From the NCBI GenBank assembly GCA_958299035.1, contig CATQJL010000316.1, positions 50,817,516 through 50,881,515 of the forward strand: a DNA stretch of 64,000 nt. Direction: 5' to 3'. A model generated the notes under the pieces. The model saw nothing but the letters and a program-made list of their open reading frames with translations. It ran no database searches and was not told the origin of the DNA. The translations under genes and the position numbers were made by a program. This document shows positions 45,611 to 56,794 of this stretch, in pieces (within the stretch, counting starts at the first letter, position 1; every line of letters begins with the position of its first letter). This stretch comes from Cylicocyclus nassatus. Taxonomy: Eukaryota; Nematoda; Chromadorea; Rhabditida; Strongylidae.

Positions 45611-48600
45611 TTATTTGCGAAACGGTTTCGTACGATTCATATGAATCGTACGAATCCGCTTGCCGTCACGGATGGTGATATTCGGTGCATTGATTTCGAT
45701 CACTTCGAACGGACCCTCAAACCGTTCAGAGATTTTCGATCCTACTTCTTTTCGAACTAGAACTGAGTCTCCAACTTTATAATCGCTAGGGTTTGCTCTT
45801 TGTCTGAGATCGTATCGGTGTTTTTGGACAACCTGAGCAGACGCCAAATTCTCATGTACATGTTTCCAAACATTCCTAAGAATAGAAGTTAATTGTTCCG
45901 TGTAGTCTTCCTCGTCGACAAATCGTCGTGCGGGAAGCGTTAGAGCCAAACGGAAAGGATTGTTCGGTTCCAACCCATGTACCAAGAAAAATGGCGTGTA
46001 TTTTGTAACTGAGTTTTCACTAGCATTGTACGCATGAGTGACCAAGAAAATAATATCATCCCAAGTATCGTTGTATTGCATGCTGGCAATCGCTATCAAT
46101 TCTTCAAGGGTTCGGTTTGCGCGCTCAACCAAACCATTGGATTGGTGATGATAAGGAGTACTGGTCTTATGCTTGACTCCTAATAATTTCAAGGTGTTTT
46201 TGAACGTGTCACTCATGTAGTTTGCGCCTTGATCTGTCACTAACAACTCTGGCGGGCCGAATCGGGCGACAAATCGTTGTAAAAATACATCGCAGGTGGT
46301 CGGCGCTTTTTGATCCGGAATAGGCTCAGCTACAATGAATTTTGAGAAAGAGTCCACGAAAACGATGATATACTTATTTCCCTTCAAAGTGAGCGGCAAG
46401 GGGCCTATGCAATCAGAATGCACTCTTTGCCAAGGCCGAGAAGTGACCTCGAATAAGGCCATAGGTTCGGCCACTCGATATCTTGAGGGATCTTTTCGGA
46501 TTTGGCAAGGTTTGCATGCGGTAACATACGAGGTAACTTGTTGATTCATGTTATTCCAAATCGCAATCTTAGCTACCGCAGCACAAGTCTTTTTGATCCC
46601 TAAGTGCGCCGTTCCTAGCTGAGAGGCATGCAATTTTTCTATGAGTTGCTGTCCTAACACAGTGTTTTCCGGAAGAACTAGTTGCAGTTCCTGGGACAAT
46701 TTAGCAGGAATTCTATACAAAAGTCCATCCACTAGAATGTAGTCTTGTAGCTCGGGTTGATTCGGGTCCTCTTGCAACGCTCGCTTAAATTCTGTGATCC
46801 ACAACGCTTCGCTCTGCTCCTTTTTCGCCTGTTCAAGGGAAATTAGGGAGTCTTCAGCGGAGTGGGCCGGAATTACTGCGTTGATAGGAGGATATCTGGA
46901 TAACGCGTCGCATACTACATTCTTTTTCCCTGGCCGATATACGATGTTAATGTCATATTCCTGCAGAATGAGTTGATATTTAGCGAGGCGACCAAGTAGA
47001 TCTTTTCGATGCAGGAGCGCCTTAAGTGGTGCATGATCGGTAATGATGGTACACCGAGCACCGTCGATGTATGGCCGGAACTGCTGCACTGCATAGACTA
47101 ATCCTAACGCTTCTAACTCGATAGCCGGATACCTGGACTCATGCGGGTTCAAAGTCCTACTAGCATAGGCAATGATCTTAATATCCCCATTCTGTTCTTG
47201 CTTGAGGACGCCTGCAAGGGCTTTTCCTGAACTGTCCGTCTCTATTATAAACGGAGTTCCCAACCTTGGGGCTACTAGGATTGGAGCAGATGTTAAGGCT
47301 TCCTTCAGTCGTAAAAACGCGATCTCGCATTCTGGAGTCCAGCGGAAAGGCGTATCCTTTTTAAGGAGCTGACACAAAGGCGTCGCTATGTTCGCGAAAC
47401 TGGGTATGAAACGTCGGAAAAACGAACACATTCCCATAAACGCGCGAACTTCGGTCACGTTAGTTGGCGTTGGGTATTTGTCTATGGCCTTGGTCTTTTC
47501 AGGATCGGGTTGGATCCCATCCTTACTCAGGACGAATCCCAAGAATCTGATTTTGTCTCTGGCAAACTCACACTTTGCCGCTTTTAGCTTCATCCCTATC
47601 TGTTCGATCTTCCCTAAGACTTCATCGATATCTTGAAGGTGCTCCTGAGCTGTTTCGGAAGTGATGATTAAATCATCGATATAGATAAATACACGCGCCT
47701 TCAGGATTCGTTTGAAGTCCTCCATAATGCGTTGAAAGGTAGCTGGGGCACCCTTGAGACCCATGGGCATCCGGATAAATTCAAAGGCTCCAAGAAAGCA
47801 TGCAAATGCAGTCCTTTCACAATGTTTCTCTTCCAAAGGGATTTGAAAAAAACCCTGCTGAAAATCCAGCGAGGAGTAGAAACATTGATTTGCGCACAAA
47901 TCCACAATATCCTGGATATTGGGAAGGATGGATTGTCGTGCGCGAGTAATAGCATTAAGTCCTCGGAAGTCAATAGTAAACCGCCAGCTAGCGGAGTCTT
48001 TTTTTCGAACTAGAACGATAGGGGCGCAAAAGGGCGAATTGCTCTCGCGAATTATACCATGTTCCAACATTTGGAAAATTTGCCGTTGAATTTCCGCTCT
48101 TTTCTCAAGGGGCACCCGATAGATCTTGCGCGCCGGAATTTCGGCGTTCTTTATCAAATCTATCCGATGTCTAATGGGTCCATTATAATGGCCCAAACGA
48201 CCATCCGGGCCTACGAATGCGTTGGTGTGCCTTCTCAAAATCTCTTTTAGGATTTCTAAGTCCTTAGGTGTTAAGGTGGACGAGGAGAAATCTATTTCTG
48301 TGACAACATCATACCAATTTGCTCCAGGGATGGCGAATGTCGGCATTCGACTTTCCCAATCCGCTTCCGGAGGCACGTATGGTAGTGCTAATCGATCCCG
48401 AAAGTCTACTTGGGATATTTGAGCTGCGGGTTCGAGATATCGAATACCCCTAAAGCTGTTTATCCCATAGACTTCGGCGGGTACTTCCGGTAAAGGGGTA
48501 GCTGACGCGATGTGCATCCCTTGATACAGAAATATGTTAGAATAAGAGGGATTCATGATTAGCAGGCTACATCTACCATCGAAAGTGGGAGTGGCTAGCG

Positions 48601-51600
48601 ATCGTCCTACGATAAATAATTCCGGGAAAGGCCGAAAGTTATCTTCGATTAAGAAATCTACTGGGCAGGTTGAAAAATAGCCCTGTATGATAGCGGGGAC
48701 GATGTTGTTAGATCGACTAGCTAGTACCGTGTCCTGCGTTAACCGAACCTTATACGGCGGAGCTCTTGCGAGCTCGGCTAGTAGCATAGCGTTCGATAGT
48801 GGGGTCATGTCCTCCTCCACTGCGTCCAAGGGTCGGATTAGCTTGACTGCTTCGGAGCGAGATTTCGAGCTGATAGTGACGACATGTTGATGGAAATCAA
48901 GTGTCAATGCATATCCACGCTGATTAAGTCGCATAATAAAATCGGACCCAAGGAGAAGGGGAGCCGGACAATCGTCATCCTCGGCCACATAGAAGGCGTG
49001 ATCAATTTGAAGAAAATCCGCAATACTGATGTTAAGTACGAAAGGGCCTAGCAGTGTCACACCCGTACCGTTTGCGGCCTTCGCGACTATTCTTTCAAGC
49101 TTATTCTTAGTCAGGTCAATTCCTACCGCGATAAGGTCGGATTTTCGTCCATAGGAGACAGAAGCTCCGCTGTCAATTAAGGCCGTCAGAGGGTGTCCTT
49201 GATTCTTTTGGAATAAACCGGTGCTCAATCCAAGGCTAACTTGGATATAGGGAAGGTGATAGTGTCGGGTATTCTCGTAAGTTAGCGCATAAATTCGCGG
49301 GATGAAAAGGGATTCTCGTGGTCTTTCCGATTGCGGTCTTAGATCCTGTAAAGGTTCTCCTTCCTCTACTACCAGGGTATTCACCTTCATTCTCTTCCCT
49401 TTCCGTCCCTTCTTACTAGCCAAAGATGAGGCCGCCAACTCAATCAATGTGGTCGCTGCAGTTCCCGCTGTCTTCCTAATCAAATACCATTTGATAAGCC
49501 AGTATCCAGCAAAAACTAAGAAGGCAACTACAAAAATAGGGGCCACTGTCCATAATAAGAAATATAATATGGACCATTTGATCTTATCTACCCCTGCAGA
49601 AAGCATAGTAGTCGTCGCTTCGTACATGGATTTTATGCTGTACCCTATTGATTTGGTAGCATTTTGCATGTGGGCTAGCGCATCATCGAAAAACCCTCGT
49701 TTCTGACGTATTTCAGAGGTGCGGCGAAAATCCTCTACGAACATGGGTGGTGGATCAAACAAAAATGGACGGGCTTTTCTGTCCATCATCATTGCCGGCG
49801 GCCATAAACTTTGAACTCCATCAATTTTCTCGCTGCCTATGTACGGACAGGATGTTTCCGCGGATTCTGGAACCAGATCTTCGGTTCCCGGGAGAGAAAA
49901 CCAGAGCTCTGCTTCGCCTATCAGCACCGGCGTTAATGAGTAACATGTTCCATTCACCTCATGATTTTCGATCATCTTAGCCATCATTACTGGCTTACAT
50001 CGAGACACTAGGATCTCCTCATCAAGAACAATGGCGGCGATATCTTCCCGGTCCAACAGGATCCGTGCCATCGCAGTAGGATCTACCTGGCGAAGGGCTA
50101 GGATCTGCTGCATCCGAAGATACTGTCGCCTACAGATGTTATTAAAATTTATTCGAGTAACAGTATCACTATCACGGATAACATATGGCGATGTTCTTGA
50201 CTTCTTTCGTGGAGGTGAATCCTCATCTTCCACTGTGGATGGTGTCGGGATTAACCGAGGAGGAAGGAGTTGAGGCTCGGTAAGATTCGGCGGCACCGTT
50301 GGGCTAGGTTTCCGTGCTGGCTTCCGCGTATTGACCATCGATGTTGCTGTCGATCGAGACTGACGTTGCGTGGTAGTGGTTGCCATAGTTGTTTTTGCCA
50401 TAGTTGTTTTCGAAATCGTGGTTGGAGCAGATGATGTGGTTGTTGACGGTATCTGAAAAACATACGAAGGTGTTAAAGGTTTCGAAGATGGAATATAAGA
50501 CTCATCAACATAAGGGATGGTAGCATTTTTAGATTTAGATGGATCAAATTGGATAGGTAGAGGCCCAAATTCTTCATTGAGATAGTCATCAAAGATATTA
50601 GACAATCCTAGCTCAAGGTCCCGACGGATCTGAAATTCTGCATATGTTAGCGCTCGGCTACGCAAAATTCGCTTGAATAACTCCAGCTGCTTCTGCCTAT
50701 ACTCCCCGTACCGTACCGTGCGCAAGGCGCTAATATGCGGAGCTTCCTCCGCATATAGCTGACATCTTCTTTGAAAGTCGCGGTTGGTGACATTTAACCG
50801 TCTAATCTCATTCACTAAGGCAGGTTCAGTAATGGGGCGCACCGGAAAAGGTGGTACCTGATCGATATCCCTGATGAAATAAAGTTTCGTAATAAGAGGA
50901 ACCACCTCCTTAGAAACTAATTCATAGGTAGAGGTTCTGCCTGAGGCGTCTGTCCACCGGCCTACACTTCTTTTCCTACGCCCTTTGCTAAGCATCGAAA
51001 TAAAGTCTTGTATCTGAACTCCAGGGGGAACTTGAGGAAAGGCCACCAGATGACTTGAGGTGGTGAGGTAGACATCGTGAATACTACAATGTCTCATTAA
51101 AGTGGCCTGGAGATAGAAATTAGAGTGGAATTGTAGAGTGATTTCATTCTCAGGGATGACGACATAAGAGGATGTTACTAGCGCGTCATAAGTCCCGATA
51201 AGCTGGAGCTTGCAAAAAGGAGGAGCCGAGATGGGTTCCCAAATTACTACCGCCGATGGGGTAAGGCAGCTACCTTTTTGAATGGTACAGTTTCGTAAGT
51301 CTGCCAGGGGACTTATTAAGGTTCTACCATCAAAAGAAGCTAATTCGCCTGTTTCCATTGAGTATAAAGTTCTTAGATGGATGGCTGAACCCCATAGGGG
51401 CATAGACGAATCGGCATCTTCGATTTCTGATGTCATATAAAGTCCTTCCGTCACACGCTGCATTGGGTGCCCTCTTACGTTATAGATTGTTTTCGCAACT
51501 CTACAGTCTTCCACAGACATGGGTATCCTCATCCGGTCTATTATAGTGTAGGAAGTACGAACATATAAAATATTATATACTGCTACCTTAATGACGTCTT

Positions 51601-52828
51601 GATAACACCTAACTCCGGGGAATCGCAGAGGATCGTTCTTTACCCCAAATAGTTGAGCCTTAGTGGTGATCATTGGTTCTCCTGGGTATGAACGACAGCG
51701 TATGGGCCTCGGCAATTGCAAAGACTGTACAAATTGAGAAGTTCCACAAATTTGGTAGGGGAAGGCGACAGTAAACAACGAAAAGAGAAGAGCAATACAA
51801 AAGAGATTGGCCGATGGCAGGGGTAAGGCACCTGATGGTTTCTTGGCTGGGTTAATTGCCCGCGGTGGATATACGGCCGGGTCAGTATTCTGTGATGGAT
51901 ATGGCGAATAAGCTCCCGTCTCCTGGGCCATCTCCGGTGGATAATACGGCTGCGGCTGTGGAAAATAAATGGGAGGATATGCGTAATAGCCCCCAGGTGT
52001 CGAAAAAGGATTCCTAAATATACCGCGCGCGCGAAAAGGAAAATTAGGACGCGAACTACCTCTCATACTGTAATTATAAGACGGGCCTGGGCGTCGCTGT
52101 CCTCTTCCTCGTCCTCGGGGAGCGGGACTTCCACGACTAGATGTTTCGGGGCCCGGCCTGAATGGTCGATTCCGTGCCAAAGAGAGGTTATTAAGCTGTT
52201 CCTGCATTCTCTCAAGCTTGTCGCTAACTACAAAGGAATTAACAGCCCTTAAGGCGTCATGCTCTTCCGCTCTTTCTTGATCTAAAATTCGGGCCTCCTT
52301 CTCGGCGCTAGATACTACCTCGTCGTAATCCTCCTTCTTTGGTAATCGTCTAATAGCTTTCCGTATATCTGACCTAAGACCCTTGACGAAAACGTCAATG
52401 GCCAATTGGGATATGATGCGCTTGTCCTGTCCCTGATAGGCTATTTTAGCCTTTGCCAACACTTTTCGCGCAAATTCTCCAACCGAATCTTTGCCTTGCT
52501 TTAAACCATGCAATTCATCGCGTACATTACTCAAAAGCGCTTCGTTCTTACATTTTTTCGCCAATTGCAAAACCAAGTCATCCCAAGACATAGTTTTGGC
52601 ATTTTCGATGGAATTGTATTTGAGCTTAGCAGATCCTGTCAGAAACATGGGTAATAGAAGCTTAGCATCCGGATAAGGAATGTCAAACCGATCTATCGTA
52701 TCTACATAGTCCTCGAGAAATTCTTCAAATGTTTTATCTCCTATACCGGAGAATTTTTCGATCCTTTCATTCAGGACTTTGTAAGATCGATAGATGGGAT
52801 GCTCAGGGTCCGCGCGTCTAGGTTGGTC

Positions 52829-52864
<36 letters not shown>

Positions 52865-52930
52865 GCCTTGCTGATCTTGTGGATTTTGACCTTGCTGAGC
52901 TCCAGATCCGTCTTGACCGTTTTCGACCAT
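45611..52930 (-). CDS. Gag-(Env-like)-Pol polyprotein of Ty3/gypsy-type element
   Basis: One uninterrupted frame; the first ATG is at 52930 (2,439 residues). It stays open upstream to 53242 and the extra 104 residues include a basic/coiled-coil segment, so numbering here counts from 53242. Gag: poly-Q 124-138, capsid-like helices 150-325, an RG-rich basic region 369-410 in place of a CCHC knuckle. Env-like segment 477-1256 is described separately. Protease: DSG at 1357-1359. RT: about 1700-1905 with YIDD at 1854-1857. RNase H: D2003, E2044 and D2069. Integrase: HHCC zinc finger (H2205/H2213, C2243, C2246), catalytic D2277, D2337 and E2373 (35 residues between the last two), then a GPF module near 2510. 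The stop is TAA at 45611-45613. The order PR-RT-RH-IN and the DD35E integrase place it in Ty3/gypsy (Metaviridae). All catalytic residues are present. Proteins act in virus-like particles to reverse-transcribe and integrate the element. Confidence 0.95.
49475..51814 (-). other. Env-like membrane glycoprotein segment within the polyprotein
   Basis: Residues 477-1256 (counted from 53242) lie between Gag and protease. A hydrophobic signal-like stretch (480-495) is followed by a lumenal-looking region with 13 cysteines (499, 516, 546, 580, 652, 659, 677, 719, 827, 1037, 1082, 1100, 1132) and six N-x-T sequons (651, 817, 906, 986, 1097, 1194). Furin-like sites are RRKR at 755-758 and RQKR at 1179-1182, the latter followed by GFFDD. 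A Thr/Pro-rich stalk spans 930-1010. A membrane span (1223-1250) and a basic cytosolic tail follow. This is the layout of a class I-type or other viral envelope precursor, but I cannot assign it to a known Env class. Env normally follows pol, so the position is odd. Confidence 0.75.
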
Positions 52931-53103
52931 TTCCGCTTTAAATCTGAAGGGACTTATGCTTATATATTCTTGTTTCAACTGCTCCTCAAGTTCTCGTAGC
53001 TGTTCTTGCAGTTTTCTCTTCCGGATTCTTTCTGGGGTGCTGAATGGAGAGTGTGGAGACTTGCTCTTCTGGGCTTTCGCTTTGGACCGAGTTATGGGTG
53101 CCA

Positions 53104-53110
53104 GCTGGAG
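53104..53110 (-). promoter_or_regulatory. candidate splice acceptor upstream of gag
   Basis: In element sense a run of nine T then CTCCAG precedes LAPITRSKAKAQKS, where protein-like sequence begins. There is no in-frame ATG between here and 52930, so a spliced leader exon could supply the start and add about 58 residues to Gag. This is inference only. Confidence 0.4.
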
Positions 53111-53242
53111 AAAAAAAAAGGAGGGTTTTTCTTTCCTGATCACATGAATTTCACCCTCAACGCAATCCCTTTTAGATGCTTTACCAAGAACAAAAAAAAG
53201 AAAGGAGGATTGCGCTGAGTTTGAAAAAAAAAAGAATATCAC

Positions 53243-54461
53243 ATTACGAAATTCGAAGGCCCTAAAAATATCAAATGACCCAACCTACAATTTTTCCAAT
53301 GCATACAAAAGGGACTCTTTACACAAATAGATATAAACAATACTGAACACCGACAAGAATCTTTATGCAAGAAAATGAACGCAGAATGAAGATAATCTTT
53401 ATTCAAAAGAAGACTTCCTAATAGTGCATGATAACCCTTAGTAATTATAGTTTTACACTCTGTACTATGATGTGAGAAGTATGATATCAAAAGAAAACCT
53501 TTGAATTGCCACTCTAAGAAAAAAAAAATTGAGATTCATGCACTAGTAGGAACTCAAAAAAAACGACAAGAGAAAAAAAAAGAATATTCATTTATTTTAT
53601 ACCAACAGAAAGCACACAGCACATTATCTTCGCTCCGCAGAAGACGGCGATGGTTCCATAGGGTGCCCATTTCTTAGCCGGTCTCGATGTGGGTCGACCC
53701 TCCATGGGTTCGGTGTCGACTGACCCAGAGGGGGCATTGGATGATTCCATGCTTCCGCACTTCCGAACTGGATAGTTGGGTCTTCTACAAATCCGCCAGT
53801 CTGAAAGGTCTGCTGCCCTGGCGCGGTGTTCTGCTCGGCCGAAGGCGTCGGCGTCGACGGAGTCGCTGCTCTTAACCACTCTGGACTCTTAACCATTTTA
53901 CTGAAGTAAAGAATTATCCCTTATGGATGCATTGGAAAATCTTATATTATATTTTCCTCCAAAAGAGTTAGATTATAATTTGAATACCAATCAAAATCAA
54001 ACAGGGGGGGGACGAACGGTATCCAGCTCATGAAATTTCATTTTGACCGTTTTTTTTTTCTTGGCGCCAAACGGCGACCCTAGGAGAGGAGAGGGGGGGG
54101 AGAGGAACAAGAAAAAAAAGAATAATAATAAAAATATTACTACTACCTGGCTACTTTTAATCTATTTAATCAACGCAACGAAAAAAACGAAAGAAAGGGA
54201 TTGTATACTATTTGGGCTACGCCGTTGCGCCCCCGGCCGGGTTCTTCAATTCCTTTCTGTGACACCCTCCTCATTATTATACTTTATTATCTATACGTGT
54301 TTACGCAGCCCCAAAAGAGGAGGGGGGGGGAGAAATCTAATACAAGAAAATAACCCACAATTTACACTACGGGGGAGGGGGGGGGGAATTCTTAAGAAAA
54401 GAAAAAAAAACAGGGGGGGGCACCCGAACCTCCTACCTCTCCTAGGGAGCCGGAACCTCCA
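53243..54461 (-). other. element 5' leader, 1.2 kb
   Basis: The region between the 5' LTR and gag. It begins (element sense) with TGGAGGTTCCGGCTCCC at 54461-54445, a candidate primer-binding site because it starts TGG and directly follows the LTR; the matching tRNA was not identified. It has several C/G and T/A homopolymer runs and two short overlapping frames (see 53624-53896). Confidence 0.6.
53624..53896 (-). CDS. small leader ORF, unknown function
   Basis: ATG at 53896, 90 residues, starting MVKSPEWLRAATPSTPTPSA and rich in Pro, Ser and Gln. It follows an acceptor-like TTTACTTCAG (53910-53901). An overlapping frame from the ATG at 53750 to 53592 encodes 52 residues with a hydrophobic C-terminus (YGTIAVFCGAKIMCCVLSV). 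Neither matches a family I know. They may be upstream ORFs, an accessory protein, or part of a spliced exon. Confidence 0.35.
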   Translation of the reverse strand: MVKSPEWLRAATPSTPTPSAEQNTAPGQQTFQTGGFVEDPTIQFGSAEAWNHPMPPLGQSTPNPWRVDPHRDRLRNGHPMEPSPSSAERR

Positions 54462-55069
54462 TGTCAGCCGCGCCCCTTTTTCTCGGTCCCGCAGCACGCG
54501 AGTCCAATAGTCAAGGGGCCTCGGCCGAACTTCCCGGCTCCGACTCTACTCGAAATATCACGAAACACATATAAATTTAGACACTTTATTACTCAAAAAG
54601 AAAATTACGAACTACTGATTACTAGAGAACTACCCTGACTACAACATTATATGGAGAAAGAGATTACGGAGAAAGAGACCCTTAAGGGGCCTCAAAAGAG
54701 AGAGAGAGTGTGAGCGCAAAAAGAAAATAAAACATCCAGAGCATAGATCCGCCGTCCGGTCCGCTCATGGCTAAACGGCCAGGATATTTATACGGACAAA
54801 AGTAATAAGGAGCCCTAAGCTAAAACAATACAGAAACAATACTAAAACAATAACACATTGTCTACGGAGACACGAAATTGAGATCTAATTTTGGCAGTCC
54901 AGCTCGGTGATGTACTTTCCGAGCACTTCTGATGTTATGTTGCATTTGCAGAGTAAACGATAGACGACTGCATTTGCAGAGTAACACAATAGATCTCATC
55001 CTTGCTGCATCCATGTCTGCGCATGCGATCTGCCATCTTCCTTCCGTATCCTGACGTGTTGATCTTACA
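54462..55069 (-). repeat. 5' LTR (608 bp)
   Basis: Same length and ends as 44017-44624, with one visible substitution at 54582. Promoter elements: TATAAATA at 54792-54785 in element sense and a duplicated GCATTTGCAGAGTAA block in U3. Transcription runs leftward into the leader and gag. Confidence 0.95.
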
Positions 55070-55168
55070 CTTGCATGGTTTATCTCAAAAAGTTTTCTCT
55101 TGCACACTAAGGCACAAAATCCTTGATGTGATATTAACTTATGATGAACATTCAATCAGGGAGGCTAA
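55070..55168 (+). pseudogene. LINE A: endonuclease domain, continuation
   Basis: Starts with the second CTTG duplication and continues the endonuclease as LHGLSQKVFSCTL, RHKILDVILTYDEHSI, matching the usual C-terminal endonuclease motif ILDLVLT. It ends where a TTAA-family element (AGGCAGCGTCC at 55169) is inserted. Confidence 0.75.
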
Positions 55169-55559
55169 AGGCAGCGTCCGGGTAGGTTTGACGACTACAT
55201 TAAAAACATGGTTTGTCGCAGCTCCCACCCTAATGAGACTCTTGCCCAAGTAGCGTCGCTTCATTTTGGTTCTGAAGCAAGAAAACCGCTTCAGAAGTGA
55301 CGACTTAGACGCCCCGGCGACCTGCCCGCCCCCGCAATCGATAGCCAGAGTGCCTATACAGCATACGGTCAAGGCGTAAGGCGGTCCTACCACAACTCTG
55401 CGTCTTAACCTCGGCGGCAAGCGTCTGATTTAAAAAAACGGGGGTTTCCGGAATAGCCCCTTTTCGACATTTTCGTGCTTTGCAAGCTGCATTTTCGGGT
55501 TCAGCGGCAAGGATAATCCCAGGTAAGTAATGTCGGGGATCCTCTTGGTTCAAGCGAAC
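55169..55559. mobile_element. TTAA-family element, right end unclear
   Basis: The left end AGGCAGCGTCCGGGT follows CTAA. The interior (CAGAGTGCCTATACAGCATA, CACAACTCTGCGTC) resembles the centre of 57050-57464. I cannot find an inverted right terminus, so it is either truncated or diverged. LINE A resumes near 55560. Confidence 0.5.
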
Positions 55560-56112
55560 ATGCAACAGTTGGATTTTCGATCACTAATCCCACCGTTTAA
55601 ACAGAATACATAAAACGTAAAGGTTTCAGACATTTTAATCAGGACAAGCTTAATAATTACTTGAGCGGGGTGGATTGGTACGGATCATTCAGTACAGTCG
55701 ATTCCATCAATGCGAAATATGAAATATTTCTTCCTATAACTGCATCATGCCAAAGACCTTTTCGTCCCTGTAATTGATTGAAATCCCGCTGGCTACAGCT
55801 AATCTACCATGTTACCTTCGAAAGCTATATACCAAAAAGGAGCGCGCGAATAGGGTGGCTGATAGTGGGTACGTGAACAATTGGGATAAATTTAATTGAA
55901 TCAATATTATATTCGCCAAAAGGTTGAGGAAGTATAATGCATTCGTACAACGCAGAACTAATGAGTCGGGAAATAAGGGTCCGTTTTTCAGACTTATTAA
56001 CTCAAGGCTCAAAGAGAAGTAGTGTAGGAGTACTCTTGTCCGATAATGGGTCGGTAATATCAGATGACTTCAGTAAAGCCGAACGCTTTGCGATGTTTTT
56101 GAGAATGCCTTG
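55560..56112 (+). pseudogene. LINE A: endonuclease-RT linker, broken
   Basis: Protein fragments in LINE order: TEYIKRKGFRHFNQDKLNNY, LSGVDWYGSFSTVDSINAKY, EIFLPITASC, and after frame shifts GPFFRLINSRLKEK (in part) and LLSDNGSVISDDFSKAERFA. These correspond to the region equivalent to 33950-34337 of LINE B. Confidence 0.7.
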
Positions 56113-56794
56113 AAGACACAGTCGCCAGTATTGGTGACTGGCGTTCGCCCTCGCCATGCTATACTCCTCGAGGAGTATAGCGCCTGCCTTACACTAAGAA
56201 ATTTATTGAAATTTGATATGCCTTAGAAAGCGCAAGGAAAGCACTTTCTAATGATACTAACAATACCGCATTAGAATTGAAATTCTCTTAGAACAGCTGC
56301 CTCAAACATAAGGCGAAAAAAATTGGACAGAACTTATGCAACAACCTAATATATCGTTGTGATTCTCATGAAAGACGGCCTTGAGCACCGACAAGGTCGC
56401 GGGCCTTGAAAATTACTCCATAACGAAATAGACCAGCATTTAAGTGGCAACCCTCTGCGCAAGATTTGAGCGCATTTTCTCGTTTTTATTGAACTCCAGC
56501 GGCTTTCAAGAACTTCCAACGATCTGTCTAGAGAAAAATTAATTGAGAAATTTTGTCCTAATTTCTAATCGAATTTCCGAATAAAAACGTTCCTTTGAGC
56601 AAAAAAGGCCATAAAAACGCGATCCTTTTTTTAAGCTTCATTTGGATATTACTACTATATATGTCTCATTCACATTCATCCCTATATGGTTATGTCATTA
56701 GTTATTTCATAATATCCGGGCTTCGCCCCGGATGATTTCTGTACTTCTCTCCAGGTGAAGGTTGTGTTCTAACATGACGCTCAAAGTGAAGGTT
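56113..56794. other. LINE A interruption; remnant ends
   Basis: The LINE RT palm (about 300 codons) is missing. The stretch holds hairpins (CTCCTCGAGGAG near 56165; CGGGCTTCGCCCCGG near 56718) and a mariner-type right end (AACTTATGCAACAACCTAATA near 56330) without a recognised left partner. Confidence 0.45.

Noticed and set aside
45368..45760. 130-codon plus-strand frame next to the cargo gene
   Set aside because: It reads the EGF-gene tail exon in the wrong frame and then the complement of the integrase end; the spliced frame ending at 45456 explains the region better.
52799..52999. Plus-strand frame with a poly-leucine start
   Set aside because: It is the complement of the poly-glutamine CAG/CAA run in Gag and has no independent support.
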